Origin: Stromatinia cepivora
Lineage: Eukaryota; Ascomycota; Leotiomycetes; Helotiales; Sclerotiniaceae
NCBI GenBank assembly: GCA_014898415.1
Contig: RCTD01000016.1
Location: 62,001 to 126,000, forward strand
Length of the DNA stretch: 64,000 nt
Reading direction: 5' to 3'
The notes beneath the pieces are model-generated. The model made no database searches, was not told the DNA's origin, and saw nothing but the letters and a program-made list of their open reading frames with translations. The translations under genes and the position numbers were made by a program. Positions 33,995 through 44,574 of the stretch are shown one piece after another (within the stretch, counting starts at the first letter, position 1; each line of letters begins with the position of its first letter).

Positions 33995-36053
33995 TCACAA
34001 TTTCTCAAACTCCGTCGTGCCTTCATAAGGCTGCAAATAATTGTCCTTCAACCACTCATGTTCACCCTCTACAACCCCAAAATTGAACGCAACACGACTC
34101 TTGCTACTTCTATTCGCTTCACTCGTATGCATCAGATTCCCATGCATCAAGATCAAAGTCCCTGCTTCCACCTCCAACTTCTTATATTCAAACTCTCCAT
34201 TTTCATTTTTTCTCGGCAAAGTCGAATCATCAACCCCCTCAATCTCCGCATAAACCGGTCGTTCCAAATCCACAAACTCCGGTTTTCCATTCACATTCTT
34301 ACATCTTCTCGTAATCGGTTGTACACGATGACTACCCGGAGCCACGGCCAAACATCCATTTTCAATCGAGCAATCTTCGAGCGCATACCAGAATGTGGTG
34401 CAAGAAGATGGGTTTGTGAAACCCGAACAACCATCTTGATGAGGAACAACACGTGCCCCTACTTCGGCTGCTTTGACTATGATGAGACTTTGGATTATGC
34501 GGGGGTCTTTGTAGCCTAGGGATTTGGCGAGTGTGGAGTGGAAGGGACTGAGGATGGTTTTGCGGAAAGAGGGCATGACGCGGTGGATACCGCAGCCGAT
34601 ACGCTGGATGCGTTTTAGGGGCTCGATGTCGGGGTTGAAGGCATCTTGGTGGAAGGGTTAGTGGTGTGATCAATGGATAAAGAGTGTGCAACTTACATTC
34701 GCTTAAGGTGGCTATTGCTCGACCGCACGGATGCACATAAGATTTTTGTCCAGGGAGATACGAATGTTTCTGTACTCTCTCGCCACCACCAGCGAGGGCT
34801 TCTGCCGATTCATGGACAGTTTTGAGCAAGAGATCTTTTTGATCGCTTGCTAATGCATTCGGAATGACTAGATACCCATTTTCTCTCCAGAATTGTAATT
34901 GCTCGTCGCTTAAACAACTTTTCTTGGACTCATCGAGAGTGACATTTGCCCTGGACTGCAGCATGGAGCCGATAATTGGAGCTCCGCTAGATGTCTTTTG
35001 AGTGATTTTTTCCACGGTATTCTTTGTAGATATGGCTACAGGAATTGATCGACCTTGAAGCAAGGCTGATAGCTGGGCTGCTTGAGCTTGAGAATTCAAC
35101 TTTAAAATGACCGGGATGCCGTTGGTAATGGCATTTCCAGGAGAATGCAATTCTAGTAGTTGTGTCTTCATCTCTAAGACGTCGGGGATGGCTTCGGTGA
35201 TAGCGTCCCCGGTAGAGTGTAACTCTAGTAATTGAGTTTTCATCTCTAGAACATCAGGGATAGCCTCCGTGATAGCATCTTCAGAGTTATGATCTTCGTT
35301 GAGAGGCAGGGTTTTCAACTCAACAGTGAGATTCCTAGGATCTAAGTTGTCGGGAACCACACCGCCATTGGAAGCAGCAGTGTTTTGGTTCTGGTTGTCG
35401 AGTAGCAATGTCATGAAAAGTGGTCCATCCTCGCCATCAACCGACAGATTATCGGTGTCACCCTCCATAGGAGGCTTTAGCTCGAGAGCCATATTCGTGG
35501 GATTCAAGGTGTCAGGAACAGAACTAGCTGTTGCGCCGGGATTATTTTTGTTGTTGTTGTTGTTGTTGTAGTTGTAGTTCGGATTGTTGTTGTTGTTCTG
35601 ATTGTTGAGTAGCAATGCGAAGAGAAGTGGTCCATCCTCGCCGTCGATGGATAGATTATCGATGTTCCCGTCGTCATCCTGCGGAGGGCACTTTAGCTCG
35701 AGAGCTATATTTGTAGGATTCAAGGTATCCGGAATAGGACCAACTGTTGCGCCTGGATCCCTCGCGTGCTTCTTGTTGTTGTTATGGTTGGTAAGCATCA
35801 ATGCGAAAAGGAGTGGTCCATCTTCGTCGTTGATAGAGGATGCGCCATTATCAATTGCTGTCTCATCATCAGTTCCAGCGGGCTCCAGATCAGAATCATA
35901 GTTTTGAGGATCCAAGGTATCTGCAATAGCATCTGTTGCAGCGGCTTGCGCGGCGGCGTTATTATCATTATCACCCATCAGCAGAGCAAGGGTAAGTGAT
36001 CCGTCATCTTCGCATGACTTTTTGGGAGAGGCATTTGACATGGAGACTGTCAT
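33995..36053 (-). CDS. Phytanoyl-CoA dioxygenase (PhyH)-like protein with repeat-rich N-terminus
   Basis: Two exons, 36053-34697 and 34644-33995; 668 residues; 52-nt intron with a CTAAC branch site. The catalytic part spans about residues 380-665: 'FWRENGYLVIPNAL', then H521-x-D523 in 'VVPHQDGC', then 'GTLILMHGNLMHTSEAN' with H620/H625 and R631/R636. This is the Fe(II)/2-oxoglutarate dioxygenase facial triad and 2-oxoglutarate arginine of the PhyH/PHYHD1 family. The first 340 residues are unlike that family. Four diverged units of about 55-69 residues (from about 14, 75, 136 and 204) each carry E-D-G-P-L and D-T-L-N-P-x-N motifs and Asn runs. Three units of about 24 residues follow (258-325), built on A-I-x-x-x-I-P-D-V-L. 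PhyH-only proteins are around 300 residues, so this is a fusion or extension. Substrate unknown. Its 3' end converges with the NRAMP gene (250 bp gap). Confidence 0.88.
35135..36020 (-). repeat. Two coding tandem-repeat arrays in the dioxygenase gene
   Basis: Within exon 1: four units of about 170-200 nt (long Asn-containing repeat) and three units of about 72 nt. The two best 72-nt units, encoding residues 258-281 and 282-305, differ by one residue. The Asn stretches are written with (TTG/GTT)n on the plus strand near 35548-35610, so slippage can change their length. Confidence 0.8.
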
Positions 36054-36856
36054 GATTGTTGGGAGAAGCGAAGATAGAACCCAACAGATGATTTTAGCTT
36101 TTAATCAACTTTTAAATTTTGCGAAATGGTGTGGGTTTACATACTGGGCTTCAACCCACTTCTCTTCTCTTCCCCATAGCAGCAACATCCACTATTGCAT
36201 GGATCAATGCCATGAACCCCACTTCAACCTGCAGTTCACTTAGCCTATGGGAAGGTAACGAATAGAAAAGATGATTCATATCACATTTGAGCCACAATCT
36301 TGGGAAAATACACTTGGTAAGCCGATCGCATACGTCCCCTAGTTGACATAAGCCATCATCCAATCAGCATCCAATGTTTGACATAGAAAGAGCTTCGACC
36401 CCACTCGAGCCCACTGCTCAACGGTTTGTCAGATAAGGATGAATTGGGAAGGTGGTGCATAAGTTCAAAAAATACTGTTTCATCAACCTTGAAAGGCGTT
36501 GCTTGGCTGCCCCATCGGATGCTCGCCTAACCGCCATCGACCATTGACCAATAAACAGTGATTAGGTTGAGTGAAGAACAGGAAAACAAGGAAGGGTAAG
36601 ATCCGGATAACGATCTTCAGATCCAAAAGAAAGATTCATGGGCGGAGAAATAGGTGGGGTGTTCGCAGCATTTAATACCACCCCTTCGCAATACTCACTC
36701 AATGAGGCTCAAAATTAAATTTCTGCTTTCAGCAACCCCTCGCTACCTACTTGATCAGACTCAAATACGTTTGTGATTTCTACCTCTTCTTTTTTCATCA
36801 AGGTAGTCAAAACTTTTCGACAACTTTCACAGGAGTGTTTTTCTAAAGCGAATAAA
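36054..36856. promoter_or_regulatory. Divergent intergenic region, dioxygenase / SnoaL-like gene
   Basis: 803 bp between two ATGs on opposite strands. It should hold both promoters. No specific site recognised. Confidence 0.45.
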
Positions 36857-37385
36857 ATGGCGCCTCACCATGACCACCCACTTCACGCACAGCACAAAAA
36901 ACATGGCGACCATGATCACATTATGAAACGTCTAGATGGCTACATTAAAGCCTACAGGAAGGGAGACACCGAAGCCGTCATGAAATACTACCATCCAGAC
37001 AACTTTGTCTACTCAGACTTCAGTGCGTCCTCCTCTCCCATTTTCTTTTCGCCCAATCGCAATCCCAATCCCCAAAATCCACTAACAACCCCTAGGCACA
37101 TCCAATCGCCAACTAATGGGTCTTTCTGAAGTCGCCTCCCACTACTCAAACACCTTCAGCAATTTCCACGACCTAACCATCACGACTCTCTCCGTACACG
37201 GACACAAAGATTTCACAGCCTGGGAATGGGAAATCACATGCAAACCAGCTATTTCTCCCGAGACAGGGGAGCGATTGGAGAAGGAAGAGGCGGAGTTGAA
37301 GAAATTGGTGGGTTGTACGTTGATGTGGTGGGAGAATGATAAGATTGTGAGGAATCATGATTATGTGCAGATGAAGGATGTTTAG
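36857..37385 (+). CDS. SnoaL/NTF2-like small protein
   Basis: Two exons, 36857-37022 and 37096-37385; 151 residues; 73-nt intron with GTGCGT and CTAG ends, frame kept through a Ser codon. A His-rich N-terminus (about eight His in the first 22 residues) is followed by the start of an NTF2-like cone fold: 'IMKRLDGYIKAYRKGDTEAVMKYYHPD' and 'VYSDF', then 'MGLSEVASHYSNTF', 'FTAWEWEITCKP' and 'LVGCTLMWWENDKIVRNHDYV'. Such proteins act as ketosteroid-isomerase-like enzymes, polyketide cyclases or plain binding proteins, and are often cytosolic; no catalytic assignment is safe here. The in-frame upstream extension to 36773 has GTG, not ATG. Convergent with the cellobiose dehydrogenase gene. Confidence 0.85.
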
Positions 37386-37858
37386 GATGTTTTTTGGGGA
37401 GGGGGGGCGCGGGAAGAGAGGGGATGGGATTGGAGGTGGTTTCGTCGTCGGAAGATCAACTGATCGTGCGTTCAAGAAAGAGTGACATGTGGTTTGGTCA
37501 TGTTTATTATTTGGCGCGATTGCGACGGAGAAAGCTTGGGTGCGGGGTAGTCTTCTTGGGATTGGCGAAGCTTGGTACTATTTTACACCGTATTTATTTC
37601 CGTATTCTTTTAAATCTAGATAGCACAAAGTATCAGAAATTGGACCAAATAACAACTCCATCGTTTGTGCTGAATTCAATACAAAAATTGCAAAAACTCG
37701 AAGATGCTCGCAAAATCAGCCATGTGAATGTGTGTGTGTAAAATTTATACATGAATCACAACAACGCTATCAAAAGCTATGTAGATATATACACAAAGAA
37801 TCAGTTCCTCCTCCTTTTTTATCTCTTTTCTCGGAATGCTGATAATTTTCACAGTACT
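37386..37858. other. Convergent intergenic region
   Basis: 473 bp between the 3' ends of the SnoaL-like and cellobiose dehydrogenase genes. Presumably 3' UTRs. An in-frame frame at 37394-37741 has no motif. Confidence 0.5.
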
Positions 37859-40340
37859 CTATTCATCAAGTTCATAGCCGAATGGGCAGGTATCATCATC
37901 ACCAGCGACAGCGCTAGCAGCCGCCGAGGAAGCAGATGTAGTAGCTCCTGAAACTGCCGAACCCGAAGCAATGCTGCTGCTACCAGATGAATGAGAAGCA
38001 GTAGTGGTGTTAGTAGAAGAAATAGTCTCTCCACTCAACGCCAAGATCTTCTGCGCAGCATGCTCAGCAGCAACCATAACAATAGCCTGAGTATTACCAG
38101 TAGGCACATCAGGATGGATAGAAGCATCCACAACGAAAAGGTTATCTGTTCCCCAAACCTTGGTATCGGTATCAACGACCGAAGATCCATCGTTGGTTTC
38201 GCCCATAACAGCAGTACCGGTAAAATGATTACCAGTAACGTAAGTACCAGCGGCGACCAAAGAAGCACCAGTAATAGTGCTATCAGTGGGTTCAAGAATA
38301 GTGCTGTTCTTAGCGGCGTTGAGGAAGTAGTCGATTATGGTCTTCATGGCGGATTGATCGTCGGCGGTGTTCATCCATGGGTTAGTGGTGAATTCTGTAG
38401 CGCCAGCGCTGGTGATTCCAAGGACGCCGGTAGATGTCAAACCGTGGGTAAGGTAGAGCTTGATGCGAACTTGACCTTCACCGGGGGAGTTACAGGTTCC
38501 TTGGAAGTATTTGGTACCGTTAGTGGTGTTAAGAGATGTCCAGAAGTTTAATCTTTGACCGGATTGAACGAGTGGGCCGCTTTGTTGGGCGAAGAGATCA
38601 ACGTTGGTGGTGCTTGGGGAGGTGAAAGCAGTGGACATCATGGAGGTGAAGTTGCTAGCCATGGAGCCGGTGATATTGAAAGTAAGGGTAAAGATTGGAT
38701 GGTCCTTGAGGTTCTTTCCAACCGGGAGGTTGATCCAGTCAGATTCGGCTGGCAGGGTAACACAGCTGCTTCCATTTTTAACGGTGGTGATTTGATCAGT
38801 TGGAGCAATACCACTGTTAATCAAGATACGGGGAGTAGACATGGCTCCACTAGCGAGGATGAGTTTACCACCTGCATTGAGGTTAATGATTTGGCGGACG
38901 CCAGTGCTGGAGTTCTCAACTTCAACACCAGAGAAGGTGGTGCTGTTGGTAGTGCTTCGGATACCTCTAACAACCTTGGTATTGAATTGGGCCTTGAAGT
39001 TGGTCATAGCAGTAGCAAGAGGGTAGTAAGACTTGACTGGGCCAGCGCGGAGACCTTCTTGGATATCCCATGGTGGATGAGAGTAAACTTGAGTCTTCTC
39101 GTTTGGTGATTCGATAGCATCAACTTCGGACCATCCGAGACCACCCAAGAATGAAGAGAGAACGTTCCATGTGCTTTGATCGTATCGTTGAGAGTTCGCA
39201 GTAGGGTTGGTAGTACCTGGATTACGCTCGTAAAGTCTATCTGCCGATGCACTGACATCGGTCCATTTCCATCCAGTTGGCCATTTGTCATCAAAATCAG
39301 CTTCTTGTGGGCGGACAAACATCAGTGCATTGATCATAGTTCCACCCCCAAGAAGACATCCAGCCATTGAAGCAGTGTCTGTGCAGTATTCATCACTGAC
39401 AGAGGCGGTTGTGAGATAGTACGACATGGAAGGAACATCATATTGGGTAACGGTGTCGTTCCATGAAACGGTAGCTCTACCACCACTAGCATACGTGGAA
39501 ACATTTCCTCTTTCCAACATCAAGACAGATGCACCACTCTCTGCGAGACGCTCTGCGACGATGATACCCGCTGGGCCAGCACCTGCGATGATATAGTCGT
39601 AGGTTGAGTTAGAAGTGGACACGGTAGTGTTTGAGCAAATTGTGGTAGATGCGGTTGTGTTGCTGGCAATGACAGCGCTAGCCATAGCAGCCCATGTGGC
39701 GTAGTTACTGTTCGCAGCACTGGAGGTTTCAATACCGAAATCACCATATCCAGTACCGTGGTAGGTGAAAGTCGCATCAGTAGCAGATGCAGCATTTGTG
39801 ACAGTGCCGTTACCAAGAGCCCATCCAACGATGACTTGGCTAGCACCAGAAGCCATAGTATAAGTGTTTCCAATGCAAGCCTGGCAAAGGAAAGTGTATG
39901 ACATATGGGTTGAGTTGACAAAGGTACCATTCGCAATTGGCAATAACTGTGCCGTGGTGTTTGCGTAGGCACCTGGAGAAGTATATCCACTAGTCTCACG
40001 CAACGATGCGATAACATCAGTTCCACTGGGCCAGGCGACAATCAACATACTGCCAACCATATTACCAGTTAATGAAACACCTCCATATCCTGAACCAGCT
40101 GTGCTTGGAAAAACCTAATTGCTTTTAGTTTCCTATGCAGTGATCATAGAATGAATATATCCTTACGATTTGACCGATGAAGTCAGATGTGGCATTAGCC
40201 TCCATGACCATACCAAACTTGAATCCAGTGGTGTCCGTAGCACCCTCGAATGTGATACCAGTGTTGGCATCCACATATGAGGTAGCTGTTTGAGCAAGAG
40301 CTCTAGCGGCAAAACCAAGGGCTAGTAAAGAAGTGCGCAT
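37859..40340 (-). CDS. Cellobiose dehydrogenase (secreted haem-flavin oxidoreductase)
   Basis: Two exons, 40340-40167 and 40114-37859; 809 residues; 52-nt intron. Signal peptide 1-17 (MRTSLLALGFAARALAQ). The cytochrome b-type domain (about 20-205) has the haem ligands M77 (in 'LTGNMVGSML') and H177 (in 'TYHGTGYGDFGI'). A T/S-rich linker leads to the GMC dehydrogenase domain. 'YDYIIAGAGPAG' (220-231) binds FAD, 'GCLLGGGTMINALMFVRP' is the GMC signature, and the active-site pair is H688 ('TGNHFTG') and N732 ('PTGNTQ'). The enzyme oxidises cellobiose and passes electrons through haem to lytic polysaccharide monooxygenases during cellulose attack. There is no cellulose-binding module. The tail is a Ser/Ala/Thr-rich linker ending in D-D-D-T-C-P-F-G-Y-E-L-D-E. 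Many N-x-S/T sites fit secretion. Only GT-AG intron and ATG start used. Confidence 0.95.
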
Positions 40341-41811
40341 TTTGAGATTTTAGATTTGTTCCTTGTGGTAGCTGAAAATGAATGAATGTGATATGATATT
40401 GTTACTTTCGGGGAATGGTCGCCGGACCTGGAAATGAGAGTTTAAGAAAAGAATGATTTTGAAAAAGAATGTATATCGTCCAAGGTAACAGGTCAAAAGA
40501 GTGGATAAGAGAAAGAATGGAAGAGAAAGAAAAAGTTCCTGCTACACAGAATGCACATTCGACCGTTGCGCAGATGGAAACCTTTTGTACTTCCAAAAGC
40601 TCGAAATACTCTTATTCTTGTTGAATCCATCATAATGAACCCACAGTCAATGGCTTAAAACAGCTTCATTCTCCAAGTTCATCTATTTGAACCTGACTGT
40701 GCCCACTGTCCCGGTAAAATCGGGTACATGCTGGATTGAGGTTCCTAATCCCCTCTCTTTCGTTTGTTTCGTTTTCTTTCATCTATCCACTACACCAGAA
40801 CTGGGTCAAAAGGGGGAAAGTACGCCATGCTGCTGTTATCAGATGAATTTAGATTGAGGGGTAAATTGGATGGTTGTCATCCAGACAATTTTGATAGGAC
40901 AACCCTTGTTCCCACGTTTCAAAAACTTTCTCTCGCTTATTCTGACGTTTCAAAGGTCTTTTTTTTTCTGGTTAAGGGAGCCCAGAGCTCTGTGGGTTTA
41001 TTGACCCACTCGGGTTCCATGTTTGGCCTATATTTTAAACGTCCATCTGAAAAATTTCTAGAGATGGCAAACTCATCCCGGGATGAAGTTCCTGCAAGTA
41101 AAAGCTTGATTTATATCGTGGTTTCACAACAAAAGACAAAAAGAACATATTTATGGATGTTCCACCGCAATTGAGCAAACTAAGCGACGGAGGTCATACA
41201 AGCCACATTCTTCGTCATCGGAATTCATGCACGATTTCCTTTTCGACACTCTGACCAAATCAAGCATCTAACCAGATTGATCATATGATTCGGGGGTATT
41301 TAGGAAATTAAAGGAAAGAAGGAAAAGGGATTTGTTATCATAAGGATTTGATTGATTAACGGGTGTGGTGAAACGTTCTTCCATTCGTTGGCCATAGAAA
41401 ATAGATTGTGTTGAATTGAAAGAGATATGGATTGGGAAAACGGAGTGATGTTTTGAGTTAGGTTCTAAATTAGTAATATACTAAAAATGCCACTTATATG
41501 ATTTGAAAACTAGTTTTATAATAAGTCTTCGGAAATAGATAGGTTGATCTAGTGATTATATAAAATTATCTAAAATATTTATATATCAAAATCTATTTTT
41601 TCTGATTATAATAATCAAAGTTTATAATTTATATCTTTCCGATAATATTTAAATTTATTTATTTATTTTTATTTTCAAAAATATTTATCTATTGTTTAAT
41701 TTTTAGATTGAATATAAAATACATTAATTCAAAATCTAAATCAAATCTTTAAATCGATAAAATCAATTTTTGTAATAGTAATATTAATTAAATTAAATAT
41801 TATTATAGATA
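40341..41811. other. CDH promoter and transition into AT-rich block
   Basis: 40341 to about 40760 is upstream of the cellobiose dehydrogenase. A frame at 40764-41174 opens at TTG rather than ATG and shows no family motif; not called. From about 41470 base composition collapses to roughly transposon levels. The piece 41470-41811 is AT-only DNA that hosts the pogo element, of unidentified origin. Confidence 0.5.
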
Positions 41812-41872
41812 ACATGGTTTATCACCGGGTCGCCAATATCACCGGGTCGTCATTTTTTATACTATTCAATTA
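41812..41872 (+). repeat. Left terminal inverted repeat of the pogo element
   Basis: Mirrors 43662 back to about 43602. Carries two copies of a TATCACCGGGTCG-like unit about 19 bp apart (41819-41831 and 41838-41850), possible transposase binding sites. Confidence 0.93.
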
Positions 41873-41879
41873 TCTCAAT

Positions 41880-43150
41880 TTCAATATACAATATTTCAAC
41901 AAATTATTATAGAAATATTATCAAAAGAAGCCCGAATCATTTTAGCTATTGAAATTATTTGTAAATCTAAAAATCTATTAATTATTAAAGTTATAAAACT
42001 TTATATAGTATTTCGATTTATATTATGCGATAGAATCAATAGTTGAAGTAATCAAAAAGAGATTCGAATGAATAGTTATAAGATTATAGAATTAGAAGAA
42101 GAGGTAATTGTTTAATATATATTTGATATAAATTTAAAAGGATTTTCATTTAAATTGAAGAATATAGAAGATATAATGAATTATATTTTTGAATTGAAAG
42201 ATGTAAAATGTATTAGAAAGTTTTGAGTATATCGATTTGTAAAGTATCAAATCGAATTAAAGATGTATTTTAATTGTGTTTATAATTTTCAAAGAACTCT
42301 TTGCAAAGATTCTAAGTTCATTGAAGAATAGTTTCGATTGATTATGAATATATAAACGAAATATAGTATTTTGGATAACGATTTCTATAATTTCAATGAA
42401 ATAGATTTTATAATAAGAATTATATATATAATAATAATTATTATTAATATTGAAAGATATAATAAAAATAAATCAATATAATTAAACAATCGAGAATGAA
42501 TTATAGTAATAATATATGGAAATGGAGAAGATGAAATTATTCCTTTATTTTTAATAGTTCAAGGACAAATTCATCTTTCCAATTGATATACTGAAACGAA
42601 TCTTCCTATAGAATAAACTATTAAATCTATATTTAATAAATAAACAAATAATGAGATAGATTTAGAATAATTGAAATATTTCGATAAGTATATTAAGAAT
42701 CGAAAAAAGGGTAAATATCGAATATTGGTATTAGATGAATATGAAAATTATGAATCAATAGTTTTTCAAATATATTACAAAAAGAACGATATTATATATT
42801 TATATTTATTATTGTATTCAAATTATTTAATTTAGTTATTTGATATTAATTGTTTTGGTAATCTGAAACATTTATATAATAATCAAATTAATGGATTTAT
42901 TAAAGTATATATCAAATATATTTCGAAGATTGAATTCTTTATAACTTTTAAAGCTGTATACGAAAAATCAATTACTTTTCAGAATATGAAAATAAGGTTT
43001 CGAGGAATAGGTTTAATCCTATTTAATTCTGAAACTGTATTTTCGAAATTAGATATTCGAATTTGCATATCTATTTTTTCCTTTTTCGATCTAGATCAAT
43101 AGATCTTTCAAACTTTTTACAATCCAATAAAAGCTCTTTTTTAATTAATA
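41880..43150 (+). pseudogene. Dead pogo/Fot1 transposase
   Basis: Reading through stops and frame changes on the plus strand gives the family landmarks in order. There is an 'IELEEEVIV' segment (end of the HTH region), then 'YNFNEIDF' (the N-F-D-E-T-G-F catalytic-Asp region) near 42380. 'VQGQIHLSN' followed by 'YTETNLP' lies near 42545-42610, 'GKYRILVLDEYENYES' (second Asp box, D-G-H-E-S-H in relatives) near 42715-42765, and 'FGNLKHLY' and 'GIGLILFNSETVFSKLD' further on. Stops are TAA and TAG, often where Trp or Gln is expected, as RIP would produce. No function is possible from this copy. Confidence 0.88.
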
Positions 43151-43601
43151 TTAGTTAAATCTCGAATAATTTATTATTAATCAAGTTTCTTTATATCTAT
43201 ATTCGAAATTGTATTAATTTTAGTTAAGGGTATAGAAAGATTAATTTATAAAAATACATTTTTAAATATAGAGAATCGTATACTTCGGGTAGTAAATAAG
43301 ACATTAAGTAAATATCGATATACAAAAAAAACTCAATTATATTAAAGAAAAATATTCATTGGATAAAAAATTTTTAATATATTATTTCAATAAAAGATTG
43401 ATATTCAGATTCAATACAATAAGTATCAAAAAGGGAGGAATTCTAATAAGGAAGTATCTTTTAATCGATATTGTAATAAATACAGAAAAATAGAATATAA
43501 TACAAGAATTTGTCAAAACAATATAATAGATCCTAGATTATTAGATTCTTAATAGTTTTAATCAATTGATTCAATTGTTATTGAATAATATAGATTTAAA
43601 G

Positions 43602-43662
43602 TAATTGAATAGTATAAAAAGTGGCGATCCGGTGATATTGGCGACCCGGTGATAAACCACGT
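43602..43662 (-). repeat. Right terminal inverted repeat of the pogo element
   Basis: Inverted match of 41812-41872, ending CCACGT beside TA 43663-43664. Confidence 0.93.
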
Positions 43663-43803
43663 TATATTTTCTTTTATTATATTTTTGATTTTGTAAATTT
43701 GATTTTATAAATTTTTTTCAAAAAAGGATAATTTATATTTGTAGTATATATATTTTAACAAACCAAAAGCAAATATTCTTTTTTAATAATAAAATAGTTT
43801 TTA

Positions 43804-43969
43804 TATTAACTTTTGGTGCAGGAAGTAGTAGTATTATTGATTATATAGGTTGAACTAAGGATCTATTATTTTAGTAAAAATAGAATTGAGATTATCCCTA
43901 AATATGATCTATACATTATTATGATTATGTAATCTCAATTCTAATCCTATAATAATCTCATTTTCAATA
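43804..43969 (-). repeat. Copia copy B LTR, left
   Basis: 166 bp; outer part TTTTGGTGCAGGAAGTAG is intact relative to copy A, inner end has decayed to TTTTCAATA. Confidence 0.92.
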
Positions 43970-44258
43970 TTTCTTTATTGAGGATATTCTATTTAATTCT
44001 TTTAGACTATTAATCCTAATATTTTCTTGAATTTTTCGAAAGCAATTCTTATATAAAGCTTTATTATTTCATCGATAATTATATTGTATATATTGATATA
44101 ACTAATAACGATTTTCTTCTTTTCTATTAAATCCTTGATGAAATGATAATTGATATCTATATATTTGAATTATTTATACAAATATAGATTCTTGATTAAA
44201 ACTAAAACGCCTTAATTATTATCAAGTATTTGAATTGTATCTTTGTTCTTTCTAATAT
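43970..44258 (-). pseudogene. Copia copy B, 3' end of pol (left of the Gypsy insertion)
   Basis: Matches copy A 6684 to about 6972 base for base apart from transitions. Corresponds to the RNase H end of pol plus 3' untranslated sequence. The Gypsy element starts at 44259. Confidence 0.85.
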
Positions 44259-44550
44259 TGTGAGAAAGTTGGGATATCAAGGCCTAACACATAGCTAATT
44301 CATAGTCATATGATCACATAACTCTTCGTAGTTAGATATAAGAGAAAGCTCTATTCCCCTTTCCTTAAAAGAAATCAATCGTTTTTCCATTAATCTTTTT
44401 GTACCCCATTTATATACAATCCAAATCATTATCTAAACCTACTAGTTTTACTACTTGAAGCCTTTACAATATAATCTGATCAATTCCAATTTCCATTTTT
44501 TTTTATAATATACTATTAGAATATATATATCTCGATCTACCTTTTTCATA
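44259..44550 (+). repeat. Gypsy 5' LTR
   Basis: 292 bp. The first 150 bases keep G and C (GGGATATCAAGGCCTAACAC), while the last 60 have decayed; the 3' LTR shows the opposite. Confidence 0.92.
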
Positions 44551-44551
44551 A

Positions 44552-44574
44552 TAATAATCTATACCGGATTCGAA
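44552..44574 (+). other. Possible Gypsy primer-binding site
   Basis: One base after the LTR, a 23-base stretch reads as the complement of a tRNA 3' end: a T-loop TTCGAAT, five stem bases CCGGT, seven acceptor bases, a discriminator A, and TTA where CCA is expected. CCA to TTA is what RIP would do. The tRNA species is not identified. Confidence 0.45.

Larger units (their letters stand above)
41812..43662 (+). mobile_element. Fot1/Pot2-type (pogo, Tc1/mariner) DNA transposon, RIP-decayed
   Basis: 1851 bp, the usual size of Pot2/Fot1 elements. TA duplications at 41810-41811 and 43663-43664. Terminal inverted repeats of about 60 bp start ACATGGTTTATCACCGGG on the left and ACGTGGTTTATCACCGGG on the right, with about four differences, and contain an internal direct repeat of ATCACCGGGTCG. 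The ends are GC-normal; the interior is almost pure AT. A pogo-type transposase can be traced on the plus strand between them. Confidence 0.94.

Noticed and set aside
37991..39109. Plus-strand frames of 184-186 residues antisense to the dehydrogenase
   Set aside because: Shadow frames inside a clear, motif-rich CDS on the other strand.
40764..41174. 136-codon frame upstream of the AT-rich block
   Set aside because: Starts at TTG, no motif, composition drifts towards the AT block.
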